NCBI RefSeq assembly: GCF_002205645.1
Contig: NZ_NIOF01000007.1
Span: 248,001-312,000 of the forward strand
Length of the DNA stretch: 64,000 bases
Reading direction: 5' to 3'
DNA from: Roseateles aquatilis
GTDB lineage: Bacteria; Pseudomonadota; Gammaproteobacteria; Burkholderiales; Burkholderiaceae_C
Positions 17,345 to 25,946 of the stretch are shown here, one piece after another (position 1 is the stretch's first letter; every line of letters starts with the position of its first letter). Below the pieces are notes generated by a model. That model searched no databases. It was not told the origin of the DNA and saw nothing but the letters and a program-made list of their open reading frames with translations. The position numbers and the translations under genes are program-made.

Positions 17345-18607
17345 ATGACCGTCCCCGCAGAGTCGTCCGCGACCGTTCCCGATCCGCTCGCGCCCGCGAC
17401 GGACGCCGCCTTGCCCGCCATCGTCGCGTCCGCCGTCGCCGCGTCCACGACGTCCGCCATGGCGCCGACTCCTTCGACGCCCGACATCGTCCAGGCCCAG
17501 GCGTCGGCCTCGACTTCGGTGGTCGCGTCCGCCACCACTGCCGTCGATCGCGCCATCGCCCGGGGCCGAAGCCTCCTCCACAAGAAGCCCGCGGCCGACG
17601 GCATGCCGCAGGATCCGCGCGACTGGATCACCCCGGAGGACCTGAACGTCGCGCCGACGTTGCTCGGGCTGCCGCTGGCCACGCCCTGGCAACGGGCCAA
17701 GGCGATGGCGATCGACCTGATCCTGCTCGTGATCCTTTCCAACTTCGGCAACACCCTGCTGCTGGCCGGCTGTTGCTGGGTGGCATGGCGCTGGCACAAG
17801 ATGCAGCGGGTTTCCCGTGGCGAGGTGAAGGCGCTGCGCGGCGGCTGGCTGGGCTGGGCGCCCGCCTTGTGCGTGGTGGCGCTCGGGCTGTATTCGAGCG
17901 CGGCCGGGTATCTGGACGACACGCCGCAGAAATCACGCCGGGAGAACGCCGCGCAGGCCGCCAAGGCGGCCTCGGCGGATCCGGACGATGACGTCGGCCA
18001 GGACGATGGCAACAACGCCGGGACCTCCGCGGCGGGCGCGTCCCACCACCCCGATCCCACGCCGGCCGAGATCGCCGACGTGGTCAAGACCGCCGTCGCG
18101 ACGGCCACCGGCGCCGCGGCGCTGGCGGCCTCGGATGCCGGTTCGGGCGCGCTGGCCGCGGCGCGGCCGGCCAGCGACACCGAGCTTCAACTGAAGGCCC
18201 AGCGCCTGCGCATCAAGTCGCTGGAGGCGAAGGTCCGGTCCCTCCGGGACGAGGCCAGGCGCACGCCGATCGAGCGCATGAAGCACTGGTGGGACCTGGT
18301 GGGCCTGAACCTGGCCTGGGCGTTCGGCTGGTTCGTGCTGTGGCCGATGATCTGGCCCGGACAGACCCCCGGCAAGCGGCTGATGGGCCTGCAGGTGGTG
18401 GAGCTCACCGGCAAGCCGATGAAGCCGATGCTGTGCGTGCGCCGCTACGGCGGTTATGCGGCCGGCATGGCCACCGGCGGCATGGGCTTCCTGCAGATCC
18501 TGTGGGACGGCAACCGGCAGGGCATGCACGACAAGGCCGCCCACACCGCCGTCGTCGACCTCGGCAACCCGCACCGTCTGCGGCTGCGCGAAGACCTCAC
18601 CGGCTGA
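17345..18607 (+). CDS. RDD-family membrane protein with internal low-complexity insert
   Basis: A 420-residue membrane protein. After an Ala/Ser/Thr-rich N-terminus (1-80) comes the RDD start ATPWQRAKAMAIDLILLVI, with Arg and Asp in the first helix, and further spans near 160-190. A roughly 120-residue hydrophilic insert, acidic then with a short coiled coil (LQLKAQRLRIKSLEAKVRSL), separates this from the second RDD half, IWPGQTPGKRLMGLQVV, and a C-terminal GNRQGMHDKAA block. RDD proteins are small polytopic proteins of mostly unknown transport role. The ATG at 17345 gives the N-terminus. It converges with trhO; a small GC palindrome (18620-18633) lies between. Confidence 0.8.
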   Translation: MTVPAESSATVPDPLAPATDAALPAIVASAVAASTTSAMAPTPSTPDIVQAQASASTSVVASATTAVDRAIARGRSLLHKKPAADGMPQDPRDWITPEDLNVAPTLLGLPLATPWQRAKAMAIDLILLVILSNFGNTLLLAGCCWVAWRWHKMQRVSRGEVKALRGGWLGWAPALCVVALGLYSSAAGYLDDTPQKSRRENAAQAAKAASADPDDDVGQDDGNNAGTSAAGASHHPDPTPAEIADVVKTAVATATGAAALAASDAGSGALAAARPASDTELQLKAQRLRIKSLEAKVRSLRDEARRTPIERMKHWWDLVGLNLAWAFGWFVLWPMIWPGQTPGKRLMGLQVVELTGKPMKPMLCVRRYGGYAAGMATGGMGFLQILWDGNRQGMHDKAAHTAVVDLGNPHRLRLREDLTG

Positions 18608-18632
18608 GGACGCCCGGACAGCCCGGCCGGGC

Positions 18633-19514
18633 TCAGCCCTTCGGATCCAGCCGTTTCGCGCGCGCCAGGCGCCAGGCTTCGGCGGGATCGTCGCCGTAGA
18701 CCTGCTCGGCGGTGGTGGCGGTCTCGCGTCGCCGCGTGTCGATGGCGATGCGCTTGTCGAAGACGAAGCACTCCCCGCGCCAGTCCGCGTCGGCGTCCGG
18801 CATCTGCTCGAAGTAGTTGAGGATGCCGCCGTCGAGCTGCCGCACCGTCAGGCCGCGGTCGGTCATCCAGCCGGACAGCTTCTCGCAGCGGATGCCGCCC
18901 GTGCAGTACATCGCCACCGTCTTGCCTTCGCGGCGCCACGCGTCGGCGTGCGCCTCGACGTAGGCCGGGAAGTCGCGAAAGTGCCGCACGCCAGGGTCGA
19001 TCGCGCCGTCGAAATGGCCGAGCTCGAACTCGAAGTGGTTGCGGTTGTCGACGACGACCACGTCGTCGCGCCGGATCAGGTCGCGCCACTCGCGCGGCGA
19101 GACATGCGTGTCGCGGCGGTCGGCCAGGCCCGTCACGCCGTCCAGGCCGAAGGCGACCAGCTCCGGCTTCTCATGCACCTTCAGCAAGGTGAAAGGACGC
19201 GTGTCGCAGAAGCTGCGCTTGAAGTGCAAATCGGCAAAGGGCGGCTCGGCACGCAGCGCCGCCTCGAACGCGGCCAGCGCCGTCGGCGGTCCGCCGATCG
19301 CGCCGCTCACACCCTCGGGCGCCAGCAGGATGTTGCCGCCGACCGCGTGCGCCAGCGCCACGTTCACGTCGCGCAGGCGCTGGGCGAGGGACTGGGTGTC
19401 CGCCAGCGCGACGAACTGGTAGAACGAGCTGTGCTCGTGCCGTTGCGCCTGCTCATGCGTCGGTGCACCGCCGGGATCGACGGGCTCGAAAGGGGGACTG
19501 CCGGAGGAATTCAT
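18633..19514 (-). CDS. trhO: tRNA uridine(34) hydroxylase, rhodanese family
   Basis: A 293-residue member of the YceA/TrhO group, which hydroxylates U34 of certain tRNAs using oxygen as the first step to 5-methoxy- or oxyacetyl-uridine. It has an N-terminal acylphosphatase-like domain (about 30-110) and a rhodanese domain with the loop CTGGIRCEK at 204-212 containing the essential Cys. FYQFVALAD at the N-terminus and HFDGAIDPGVRHFRDFP are family blocks. The ATG at 19514 is preferred; the upstream extension is Arg/Pro-rich. It is divergent from psd, 132 bp away. Confidence 0.92.
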   Translation of the reverse strand: MNSSGSPPFEPVDPGGAPTHEQAQRHEHSSFYQFVALADTQSLAQRLRDVNVALAHAVGGNILLAPEGVSGAIGGPPTALAAFEAALRAEPPFADLHFKRSFCDTRPFTLLKVHEKPELVAFGLDGVTGLADRRDTHVSPREWRDLIRRDDVVVVDNRNHFEFELGHFDGAIDPGVRHFRDFPAYVEAHADAWRREGKTVAMYCTGGIRCEKLSGWMTDRGLTVRQLDGGILNYFEQMPDADADWRGECFVFDKRIAIDTRRRETATTAEQVYGDDPAEAWRLARAKRLDPKG

Positions 19515-19605
19515 CGGGCGCCATGGTACTGAGTCCCGCCTTTTCGGGGGCGCCGCCCTCGCCACTCCGGGGGCAACCCGGGTGTGGGTATCGAACTTGC
19601 CCGCC

Positions 19606-19611
19606 TAGAAT
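19606..19611 (+). promoter_or_regulatory. Putative -10 element of psd
   Basis: TAGAAT in GCCTAGAATCCGCCACC lies 36 bp before the GTG start of psd. The same 13-base core stands before the ribH riboswitch, supporting a shared promoter type. No strong -35 is visible. Confidence 0.4.
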
Positions 19612-19646
19612 CCGCCACCTTTTTGAAGCCATCCGCGCCCATCAAC

Positions 19647-20492
19647 GTGTCCGACCGTCTTGCCGTCCTGCCCCAGTACCTGATGCCCAAGATGGCGATG
19701 ACCCGCTTCGCAGGGGTGATCGCGGGCGCGCAGATGGGCGGGGTCACGACCTGGATCATCCGGAACTTCATCGCCCGGTACGGCGTCAACATGGCCGAGG
19801 CGGCGGAGTCCGATCCCACCGCCTATGCGACCTTCAACGAGTTCTTCACCCGCGCGCTCAAGCCGGACGCGCGACCGCTGGCGGACGCACCGCTGATCTG
19901 CCCGGTCGACGGCGCCATCAGCCAGTTCGGCCCGATCCGCGCGGACCAGATCTTCCAGGCCAAGGGCCACCAGTACTCGACCACCGCGCTGCTGGGAGGC
20001 GACCAGCAACTGGCGGCGCAGTTTCGCGACGGCCACTTCGCGACGGTGTACCTGAGCCCGCGCGATTACCACCGCATCCACATGCCCTGCGCCGGTCGGT
20101 TGGTGCGCATGGTCCACGTGCCGGGCGATCTGTTCTCGGTCAACCCGACCACCGCGCGCGGCGTGCCGGGGCTGTTCGCCCGCAACGAGCGGGTGGTGTG
20201 CCTCTTCGAGGGCGAGCACGGGCCTTGGATCATGGTGCTGGTCGGGGCGACGATCGTCGGCTCGATGGCCACGGTCTGGCACGGCATCGTCAATCCGCCG
20301 CGGCCGGGACGCGTGCGCACGTGGCATTACGAGAACGAGCACTTCAGCTACGCCCAGGGCGCGGAGATGGGCCGCTTCCTGCTGGGCTCGACGGTGGTGA
20401 TGCTGTTCCCGAAGGGGCCGCTTCACTTCGATGCGCGCTGGCAACCCGGCGGTCCGGTGCGCCTGGGCGAGGCGATGGCCACGCTGGGCTGA
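19647..20492 (+). CDS. psd: Phosphatidylserine decarboxylase proenzyme
   Basis: A 281-residue proenzyme of the pyruvoyl-dependent decarboxylase that turns phosphatidylserine into phosphatidylethanolamine at the inner membrane. The self-cleavage motif LGST is at 246-249, the Ser becoming the pyruvoyl group. YLSPRDYHRIHMP and FARNERVV are typical upstream blocks. I use the GTG at 19647 because the protein then begins like E. coli Psd (LPQYLMPKMAMTRFAG); an open frame from 19584 would add 21 residues across the putative -10 element. trpS follows in the same direction at 84 bp. Confidence 0.93.
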   Translation: MSDRLAVLPQYLMPKMAMTRFAGVIAGAQMGGVTTWIIRNFIARYGVNMAEAAESDPTAYATFNEFFTRALKPDARPLADAPLICPVDGAISQFGPIRADQIFQAKGHQYSTTALLGGDQQLAAQFRDGHFATVYLSPRDYHRIHMPCAGRLVRMVHVPGDLFSVNPTTARGVPGLFARNERVVCLFEGEHGPWIMVLVGATIVGSMATVWHGIVNPPRPGRVRTWHYENEHFSYAQGAEMGRFLLGSTVVMLFPKGPLHFDARWQPGGPVRLGEAMATLG

Positions 20493-20576
20493 GCGCCGGG
20501 TCGGACCGCGCGAGCGCCGGAGCCCGCCCCTTTGCAGGACAATCGACGTTTTGCGAAACGACGCTGACGAGCTCCC

Positions 20577-21890
20577 ATGACCCTGCGTGTCCTGACCGGC
20601 ATCACCACGACCGGCACCCTGCACCTCGGCAACTATGTCGGCGCGGTGCGCCGCGCGATCGCGGCCAGCCGCGAACCCGGCGCCGAGAGCTTCTTCTTCA
20701 TGGCCGACTATCACGCGCTGATCAAGTGCGACGAGCCGGCCCGCATCGAGGCCTCGCGCCTGCAGATCGCCGCCACCTGGCTGGCCGCCGGCCTGGACAC
20801 CAGCCGCGTCGTGTTCTACCGCCAGAGCGACATTCCCGAGATCCCGGAGCTGACCTGGCTGCTGACCTGCGTCACGTCCAAGGGCCAGATGAACCGCGCC
20901 CATGCCTACAAGGCCTCCGTCGACGCCAACGTGGCGGCGGGCGAGGATCCGGACGCCGGCATCACGATGGGCCTGTACAGCTATCCGATCCTGATGGCGG
21001 CGGACATCCTGATGTTCAACGCCCATCGGGTGCCGGTCGGCAAGGACCAGGCGCAGCACATCGAGATGGCGCGGGACGTGGCCCAGCGCTTCAACCACAC
21101 CTTCAAGGAAGAGCTCTTCGTGCTGCCCGAGGCCAGCATCGACGAGGAGATGGAGCTGCTGCCCGGCCTGGACGGCCGCAAGATGTCCAAGAGCTACGAC
21201 AACGTGATCCCGCTCTTCGAGGGCGGCGCGAAGGCGCTGCGCGAGGCGATCTCGAAGATCGTGACCGACTCGCGCCTGCCCGGCGAGCCCAAGGAGACCG
21301 AGGGCTCGCACCTGGTCCAGATCTACGACGCCTTCGCCACGCCGGCGCAGCGCCAGGAGTTCCGCGCGGCGCTGCATGCCGGCCTGTCGTGGGGCGAGGC
21401 CAAGGATCGGCTGCATGCGCTGATCGACGCGGAGATCGGTCCGATGCGCCAGCGCTACGACGCGCTGATGGCCAACCCCGAGAAGATCGAGGCCATCCTG
21501 ATGGAGGGCGCCGCCAAGGCCCGCGCCATCGCCGCGCCGCTGCTGGCCCGCGCCCGCGAGGCGGTCGGCCTGCGCCGCTTCCAGCCGCTGGCCGCGCCGG
21601 TGGCGACCACGGCGAAGGTCAAGTCGACGGTGCCGGCGTTCAAGCAGTACCGCGAAAACGACGGGCTCTTCTACTTCAAGCTGCTCGCGGCCGACGGCAC
21701 GCTGCTGCTGCAGAGCACCGGCCTGTCGCAAGGCAAGGAGGCCGGGCAGTGGGTGGCGCGTCTGAAGCGCGAGGGCGCGGCGGCGTTGGCCGAGGCGCCG
21801 GTGTCGAAGGCGGCGGCGGACGAGGTCGTGATGCCGGCACTCGAGGCGCTGGTCGCGGCGGAGATCGAGGCCGCGGCGCAAAAGGGCTGA
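20577..21890 (+). CDS. trpS: Tryptophanyl-tRNA synthetase with C-terminal extension
   Basis: A 437-residue class I synthetase charging tRNA-Trp. The HIGH-type motif is TLHLGN near 14-19 and KMSKS is near 202-206. The synthetase core ends around residue 335, the normal length for bacterial TrpS. A further 100 or so residues begin near [20 protein letters not shown] and continue [18 protein letters not shown], resembling the DUF1508/YegP fold module. The start is the ATG at 20577, with a plausible -10 (GACAAT, 20539-20544) upstream. It is probably transcribed independently of psd. Confidence 0.94.
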   Translation: MTLRVLTGITTTGTLHLGNYVGAVRRAIAASREPGAESFFFMADYHALIKCDEPARIEASRLQIAATWLAAGLDTSRVVFYRQSDIPEIPELTWLLTCVTSKGQMNRAHAYKASVDANVAAGEDPDAGITMGLYSYPILMAADILMFNAHRVPVGKDQAQHIEMARDVAQRFNHTFKEELFVLPEASIDEEMELLPGLDGRKMSKSYDNVIPLFEGGAKALREAISKIVTDSRLPGEPKETEGSHLVQIYDAFATPAQRQEFRAALHAGLSWGEAKDRLHALIDAEIGPMRQRYDALMANPEKIEAILMEGAAKARAIAAPLLARAREAVGLRRFQPLAAPVATTAKVKSTVPAFKQYRENDGLFYFKLLAADGTLLLQSTGLSQGKEAGQWVARLKREGAAALAEAPVSKAAADEVVMPALEALVAAEIEAAAQKG

Positions 21891-22240
21891 GGTCGTTGGG
21901 GGCGTCGACACGCCACTGTACGCATCACCGCGCACGTCTCCGGGAAGCCGGGGGCCCGGGGGCTCCAGGTCCCAAGTCGCCCCCGGACCCCACGGTTCCC
22001 TCCGACCGACACGTCGCTGCATGCGACCGCTCGGGAATCACGGCGCATGGCGCACGGCCTCGACTCGGGGTTCGGGTGGCCCGGGGTGTTGGTATCTGTT
22101 GGCAACGGCCGATTGGAGAGCCAAGTCGATCACGTTCATCGAAGAAACCCGCTCGTTCGAATCGACGAGCCGGCGTAGTCTCGGGCGCTGATTCCGTCCG
22201 GTTTCGGCGCGGCTCATCTTCAAAGAACAAGGAGACTTCG
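21891..22240. other. 350-bp gap with no gene seen
   Basis: No frame here reads like protein. It contains a small hairpin (GCTCGT/ACGAGC, about 22152-22171) and an AAGGAGA ribosome-binding sequence at 22229-22235 for the acyl-CoA synthetase gene. The TTCGAATC string at 22157 recalls a tRNA T-loop, but no cloverleaf can be drawn around it. Confidence 0.6.
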
Positions 22241-23944
22241 ATGTCCATTCCCCGTCAGTCGGCCGATTCCCTGGCGCTGCAACGCCTGTACCGCTGGGAG
22301 GAGGACGCGCCCGAGCGCGTGACGCTGCGTCAACCGATGGGGTCGGGTGTTGTCCGGGACTTCACCTGGAAGGAAGTCGCCGATCAGGCGCGCCGCATGG
22401 CCGCCCACCTCAAGACGCTCGGGCAGGAGCAGCACTGGGAGCCCGGTGCCCGCGTCGCGATCCTGTCCAAGAACTGCGCCTGGTGGCTGATGAGCGATCT
22501 GGCGATCTGGATGGCGGGCTACGTCAGCGTGCCGCTGTATCCGACGCTCGCGCCCGAGACCATCCGCCAGATCCTCGATCACAGCGAGGCCAGGCTGCTC
22601 TTCGTCGGCAAGCTCGACGGCTGGGACGGCATGAAGGCCGGCGTGCCCGACGGCCTGCCGTGCATCTCCTACCCGGTGTCGCCGGACGACGCGCAGGACA
22701 GCTACGACCACTGGGACGCGATCTGCGCCGAGACCGCGCCCATCGCAGGCAAGCCGACCCGCGCGGCCGACGACCTGGCGACGCTGATCTACACATCCGG
22801 CACCACCGGCGCGCCCAAGGGCGTGATGCACAGCTTTGGCAACTTCGCCTGGGCGATCACGTCGGGCCTGAACCGCGTGCCGCTGACCGGCGAGGACCGC
22901 ATGCTGTCCTACCTGCCGCTGGCCCACGTCGTGGAGCGCGCGCTGGTCGAGCACGGCTGGCTGCGCACCGGCATGCTGGTGTACTTCGCCGAGAGCATCG
23001 ATACCTTCGCCGCCGACCTGCAACGCGCGCGGCCGACGGTGTTCTTCTCCGTCCCGCGCCTGTGGACCAAGTTCCAGCAGGGCGTGCACGCCAAACTGCC
23101 GCAGCGCAAGCTGGAGATGCTGCTGGGGCTGCCGATCATCGGCGGGCTGGTGCGGCGCAAGATCCTCAAGGCGCTGGGCCTGGACCAGTGCACCTTCGCC
23201 GCTGGCGGCGCGGCGCCGATGCCGGTCGCGCTGCTGAAGTGGTACCGCGCGCTGGGCCTGCCGATCAACGAGGGCTACGGCATGACCGAGAACCTGGCCT
23301 TGTCCCACATCACCGTGGCGGGCAAGGACCAGACCGGCAGCGTCGGCCCCGCCTACGACGGCGTGTCGACGCGCATCGACCCCATCACCGGCGAGCTGCA
23401 GATGAAGAGCGCCGCGCTGATGCTGGGCTACTACAAGCAGCCGGAGCTGACGGCCGAGACGCTCACCGCCGACGGCTGGCTCAAGACCGGCGACAAGGCG
23501 GAGATCTCCGACAAGGGCGCGCTGGCCGGCTGCGTGCGCATCACCGGTCGGGTGAAGGACCTGTTCAAGACCAGCAAGGGCAAGTACGTCGCGCCCGCGC
23601 CGATCGAGGACCGGCTGTCGGTCCATCCGGCGATCGAGGCCTGCGTCGTGACCGGCGCGAACCTGGCGCAACCGGTGGGCATCGCGATGCTGTCGCCCGA
23701 CGCGGCGGCGGGCGATCGCGCCGCACTGGAGAAGGACCTGGCCGCGCATCTGGACGCGGTCAACGCGCGCCTGGATCCGCACGAGCATCTGGACTGCCTG
23801 GTCCTGTCCGCCACGCCCTGGACCGTCGACAACGGCCTGATCACGCCGACCTTCAAGGTGCGCCGCAACCGCGTCGACGAGGTCTACGGCCCGCGCCTGG
23901 AAGGCTGGGTCGCGCAGCGCCGCAAGGTCATCTGGGCCGATTGA
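22241..23944 (+). CDS. AMP-binding long-chain acyl-CoA synthetase-like protein
   Basis: A 567-residue ANL-superfamily adenylating enzyme, which activates a carboxylic acid as acyl-AMP and transfers it to CoA. The P-loop-like motif YTSGTTGAPKG is near 183-193, the adenine-binding motif NEGYGMTEN near 346, and the hinge/C-domain GWLKTGDKAEI and RVKDLFKTSKGKYVAP follow. The last motif and the C-terminal length resemble long-chain fatty acyl-CoA ligases. The start ATG at 22241 has AAGGAGA 5 nt upstream. Substrate chain length is not determined. It converges with a LysR gene, with a GC hairpin (23947-23967) between. Confidence 0.9.
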   Translation: MSIPRQSADSLALQRLYRWEEDAPERVTLRQPMGSGVVRDFTWKEVADQARRMAAHLKTLGQEQHWEPGARVAILSKNCAWWLMSDLAIWMAGYVSVPLYPTLAPETIRQILDHSEARLLFVGKLDGWDGMKAGVPDGLPCISYPVSPDDAQDSYDHWDAICAETAPIAGKPTRAADDLATLIYTSGTTGAPKGVMHSFGNFAWAITSGLNRVPLTGEDRMLSYLPLAHVVERALVEHGWLRTGMLVYFAESIDTFAADLQRARPTVFFSVPRLWTKFQQGVHAKLPQRKLEMLLGLPIIGGLVRRKILKALGLDQCTFAAGGAAPMPVALLKWYRALGLPINEGYGMTENLALSHITVAGKDQTGSVGPAYDGVSTRIDPITGELQMKSAALMLGYYKQPELTAETLTADGWLKTGDKAEISDKGALAGCVRITGRVKDLFKTSKGKYVAPAPIEDRLSVHPAIEACVVTGANLAQPVGIAMLSPDAAAGDRAALEKDLAAHLDAVNARLDPHEHLDCLVLSATPWTVDNGLITPTFKVRRNRVDEVYGPRLEGWVAQRRKVIWAD

Positions 23945-23946
23945 AA

Positions 23947-23967
23947 CCGGGCGCCGGGCCCGCCCGG
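23947..23967. terminator. GC hairpin between convergent genes
   Basis: CCGGGCG (23947-23953) pairs with CGCCCGG (23961-23967) across a 7-nt loop between the acyl-CoA synthetase (+) and the LysR regulator (-). It lacks a T-run, so intrinsic termination is uncertain. Confidence 0.35.
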
Positions 23968-23968
23968 C

Positions 23969-24883
23969 TCACGTCGGCCCGAGCCCCCGCCTGGCGAGCG
24001 TCTCCACCACCCAGTCGATGAACACCCGCATCCGCGCCGACACGTACCGGTTGGGGGAATAGACCAGGTACACGGGGATCGGGTTGTGGTGCCACTCGGG
24101 GAACAGCGGCACCAGCTCGCCGCGCGCGAGGTGGTCCTCGACCGCGTACTTGGCCAGTTGCACGACGCCCAGGCCGGACAGGCCCGCGGCCACGTAGGCG
24201 TTGCTGTCGTTGACGTCCAGGCGGCGCCGGCCCTCGATCTCCAGGCGCTCGTCGCCGCGGTGGAACACGAACGGGAACACCCGCCCCGTCCGCGACGAGA
24301 AGTAACCCACCGCCTGATGCGGCTCCCGGTCCAGGTCCCGCGGCTCGCGCGGCAGGCCGTGCTTCTCGATGTAGGACGGAGCGGCGCAGGTGCAGAACAG
24401 GATCTGCCCGACACGCCGCGCGACCAGCCCGGCATCCTGCACCGGCCCGACGCGCAGCACGAAGTCGACGTTATCCACCAGCAGGTCGATCGACCGGTCG
24501 CTGACGCCCAGCGCGATCTCGACGTCGGGGTAGCGCTCGTGAAAGTCCGGCAATGCCGGGATCAGCACGCGGGAGCCGGTCAGCGTCGTGACGTCGACCC
24601 GCAGCCGCCCGCGCGGCTTGCTGTTCTCGTGCAGCATGCCCTGGTCGATGGCTTCGAGCTCGTTGAGCAGGGCCATGGTGCGTTCGTAATAGATCGCGCC
24701 GTCCTGCGTGACGGTCACCTTGCGGGTGGTACGCGTCAGCAACTGCACCCGCAAGCGGGCCTCCAGCGCCTGCACCAACCGCGTCAGGCTGGCCTTGGGC
24801 AAGTCCATCGAGTCGGCCGCCTTGGTGAAGCTGCCGGTTTCCACCACCCGGGCGAACGCCCGCATTTGCACGATCCGGTCCAT
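23969..24883 (-). CDS. LysR-family transcriptional regulator
   Basis: A 304-residue LysR-type regulator. The N-terminal winged helix-turn-helix covers about 1-60 (FARVVETGSFTKAADSMDLPKASLTRLVQALE) and the effector-binding periplasmic-binding-protein-like domain follows from about 90 to 300. The sequence style (LNDSNAYVAAGLSGLGV-like C-domain) matches the group that represses or activates neighbouring oxidoreductase or efflux genes. Here the neighbours are an acyl-CoA synthetase and, upstream, a 384-bp gap with no divergent gene. A TATTG-N3-CAATA dyad at 25050-25062 could be its site. Target and effector are unknown. Confidence 0.88.
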   Translation of the reverse strand: MDRIVQMRAFARVVETGSFTKAADSMDLPKASLTRLVQALEARLRVQLLTRTTRKVTVTQDGAIYYERTMALLNELEAIDQGMLHENSKPRGRLRVDVTTLTGSRVLIPALPDFHERYPDVEIALGVSDRSIDLLVDNVDFVLRVGPVQDAGLVARRVGQILFCTCAAPSYIEKHGLPREPRDLDREPHQAVGYFSSRTGRVFPFVFHRGDERLEIEGRRRLDVNDSNAYVAAGLSGLGVVQLAKYAVEDHLARGELVPLFPEWHHNPIPVYLVYSPNRYVSARMRVFIDWVVETLARRGLGPT

Positions 24884-25049
24884 CCGAAGCCCTCGGTCGC
24901 TGGTTTCTGGGCGGCCTCGGGGGTGGGCCGCGCGGGCGATTCTCGGAGATTCCGGACGTTTCGGGCGCCCTGCGATGAAAACAGCCGTCGCCGGTCCATT
25001 TCAGGGCGGTTTGGTGCGAACAAGAAAATTGACCGGTGGTGCGGGCGAA

Positions 25050-25062
25050 TATTGGATCAATA
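25050..25062. promoter_or_regulatory. Possible LysR-type operator (T-N11-A dyad)
   Basis: TATTGGATCAATA is a perfect 5-3-5 inverted repeat fitting the T-N11-A rule for LysR sites. It lies in an AT-richer patch 167 bp upstream of the LysR gene. The rest of 24884-25086 shows no gene. Confidence 0.35.
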
Positions 25063-25086
25063 CCCCTTATGGGATTGCGGCCGCGC

Positions 25087-25129
25087 GCAAAAGAAAACCC
25101 CTCGGCGAGTAGAAACTCATCCGAGGGGT
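25087..25129 (-). terminator. Rho-independent terminator of the DUF4148 gene
   Basis: ACCCCTCGG (25097-25105) pairs with CCGAGGGGT (25121-25129), with an inner GAGT/ACTC stem. Read leftward the hairpin is followed by TTTTCTTTTG. It lies about 140 bp past the DUF4148 stop codon, implying a 3' untranslated region of that length. Confidence 0.85.
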
Positions 25130-25267
25130 GGATAGGCGGTCGGCGGCGGACAGGAGGAGGAGTGCGGAGTCACCGCCGCCGACCAGGGCCGAAGCCCTTG
25201 ACCTTCAAATTCGACGTCTGTTGTTCGAGTTCTTCAGGAGGAGAGAGAGGAAACAGAATCGCGGGGC

Positions 25268-25591
25268 TCAGCGGCCAGCGACCGCGGTGGCCGGCACGCT
25301 GCCGCCGAAGCGCTTCACCAGCGTCGCGTAATACGGCGAGCTGCGCAGCTGCGCGTACTTGGCCTTGGCTTCGGCGCGGCGCTCGTTGTCGTAGCCGTAG
25401 GTTTCCGATTGCTCGACGGCGGCCAGACCCGATTCGCGATAGATCTGCAGGTCGGCCAGCACTTCAGCGCGGCTGACCTGGCTCGGGGGGTTGACCGGCT
25501 GGGTGTGCGGGTTGTCGTTGGCCATCGCATTGCCGGCCAGCAGGGCCACGGAAGCGAACAGGGCGGAAGCGATAACGTTCTTGGCGGTCAT
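25268..25591 (-). CDS. DUF4148 exported protein
   Basis: A 107-residue secreted or periplasmic protein with signal peptide MTAKNVIASALFASVALLAG (cleavage after AMA). The mature part has the DUF4148 pattern VSRAEVLADLQIYRESGLAA followed by a tyrosine-rich tail (SSPYYATLVKRFGG). The family is common and often multi-copy in Burkholderiales; its function is unknown. Two in-frame ATG codons exist, at 25597 and 25591. The AAGGA ribosome-binding sequence abuts 25597 but is 6 nt from 25591, so I use 25591. A FNR-like box and a palindrome lie upstream. Confidence 0.85.
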   Translation of the reverse strand: MTAKNVIASALFASVALLAGNAMANDNPHTQPVNPPSQVSRAEVLADLQIYRESGLAAVEQSETYGYDNERRAEAKAKYAQLRSSPYYATLVKRFGGSVPATAVAGR

Positions 25592-25753
25592 GATCATTCC
25601 TTTCAGTGTCGGCCTCAGGGCTTTCGGCGAAGGGCGCGGGGTGGATTCGGCGCCTCGGTCGCTGGGGTTTCGTCTGAAACTCATCCGGGTTATCGGCTGG
25701 GTTTGCTTGGCGAGGCCGTGAGCGATTTCGATTTGTCGATGGCTCAACGATAA

Positions 25754-25773
25754 TTGATAAGGGTCAACCCTTA
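25754..25773. promoter_or_regulatory. FNR/Anr-like box overlapping a perfect palindrome
   Basis: TTGAT-AAGG-GTCAA (25754-25767) matches the FNR consensus TTGAT-N4-ATCAA at nine of ten positions. Overlapping it is the perfect inverted repeat TAAGGGT-CA-ACCCTTA (25758-25773). It lies 163-182 bp upstream of the DUF4148 start and 174 bp upstream of the LysE-type gene, in an AT-rich patch of an otherwise gene-free 355-bp gap (25592-25946). Confidence 0.45.
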
Positions 25774-25946
25774 AATCCATTGGCTCGCAACACACCGTTG
25801 AAAAGATCGGAACAATCGCCGCGGTGAGCCGGCATTCGTGCGGATGCGCGACGGCAGGGGCGCGTCGCGGCCCGAAGGCACGCGGATGGGGCGTGGGAGG
25901 CCCGCGGCGGGTGGGGCATGATGGCGGCCTTTCGGGGGACCCCTTC

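Noticed and set aside
18620-18633. AGCCCGGCCGGGCT palindrome between the RDD and trhO genes as a terminator
   Set aside because: A 14-bp palindrome with no loop and no T-run; too weak to call as a terminator.
22150-22175. TTCGAATC resembling a tRNA T-loop upstream of the acyl-CoA synthetase
   Set aside because: The flanking stem is out of register for a T-arm and no anticodon arm lies at the right distance.
19463-22240. A very long + strand open frame runs through trhO, psd and trpS into the acyl-CoA synthetase
   Set aside because: Only the part from 22241 has protein character and family motifs; the rest is a GC-rich shadow of psd and trpS with Arg/Ala/Gly-rich composition.
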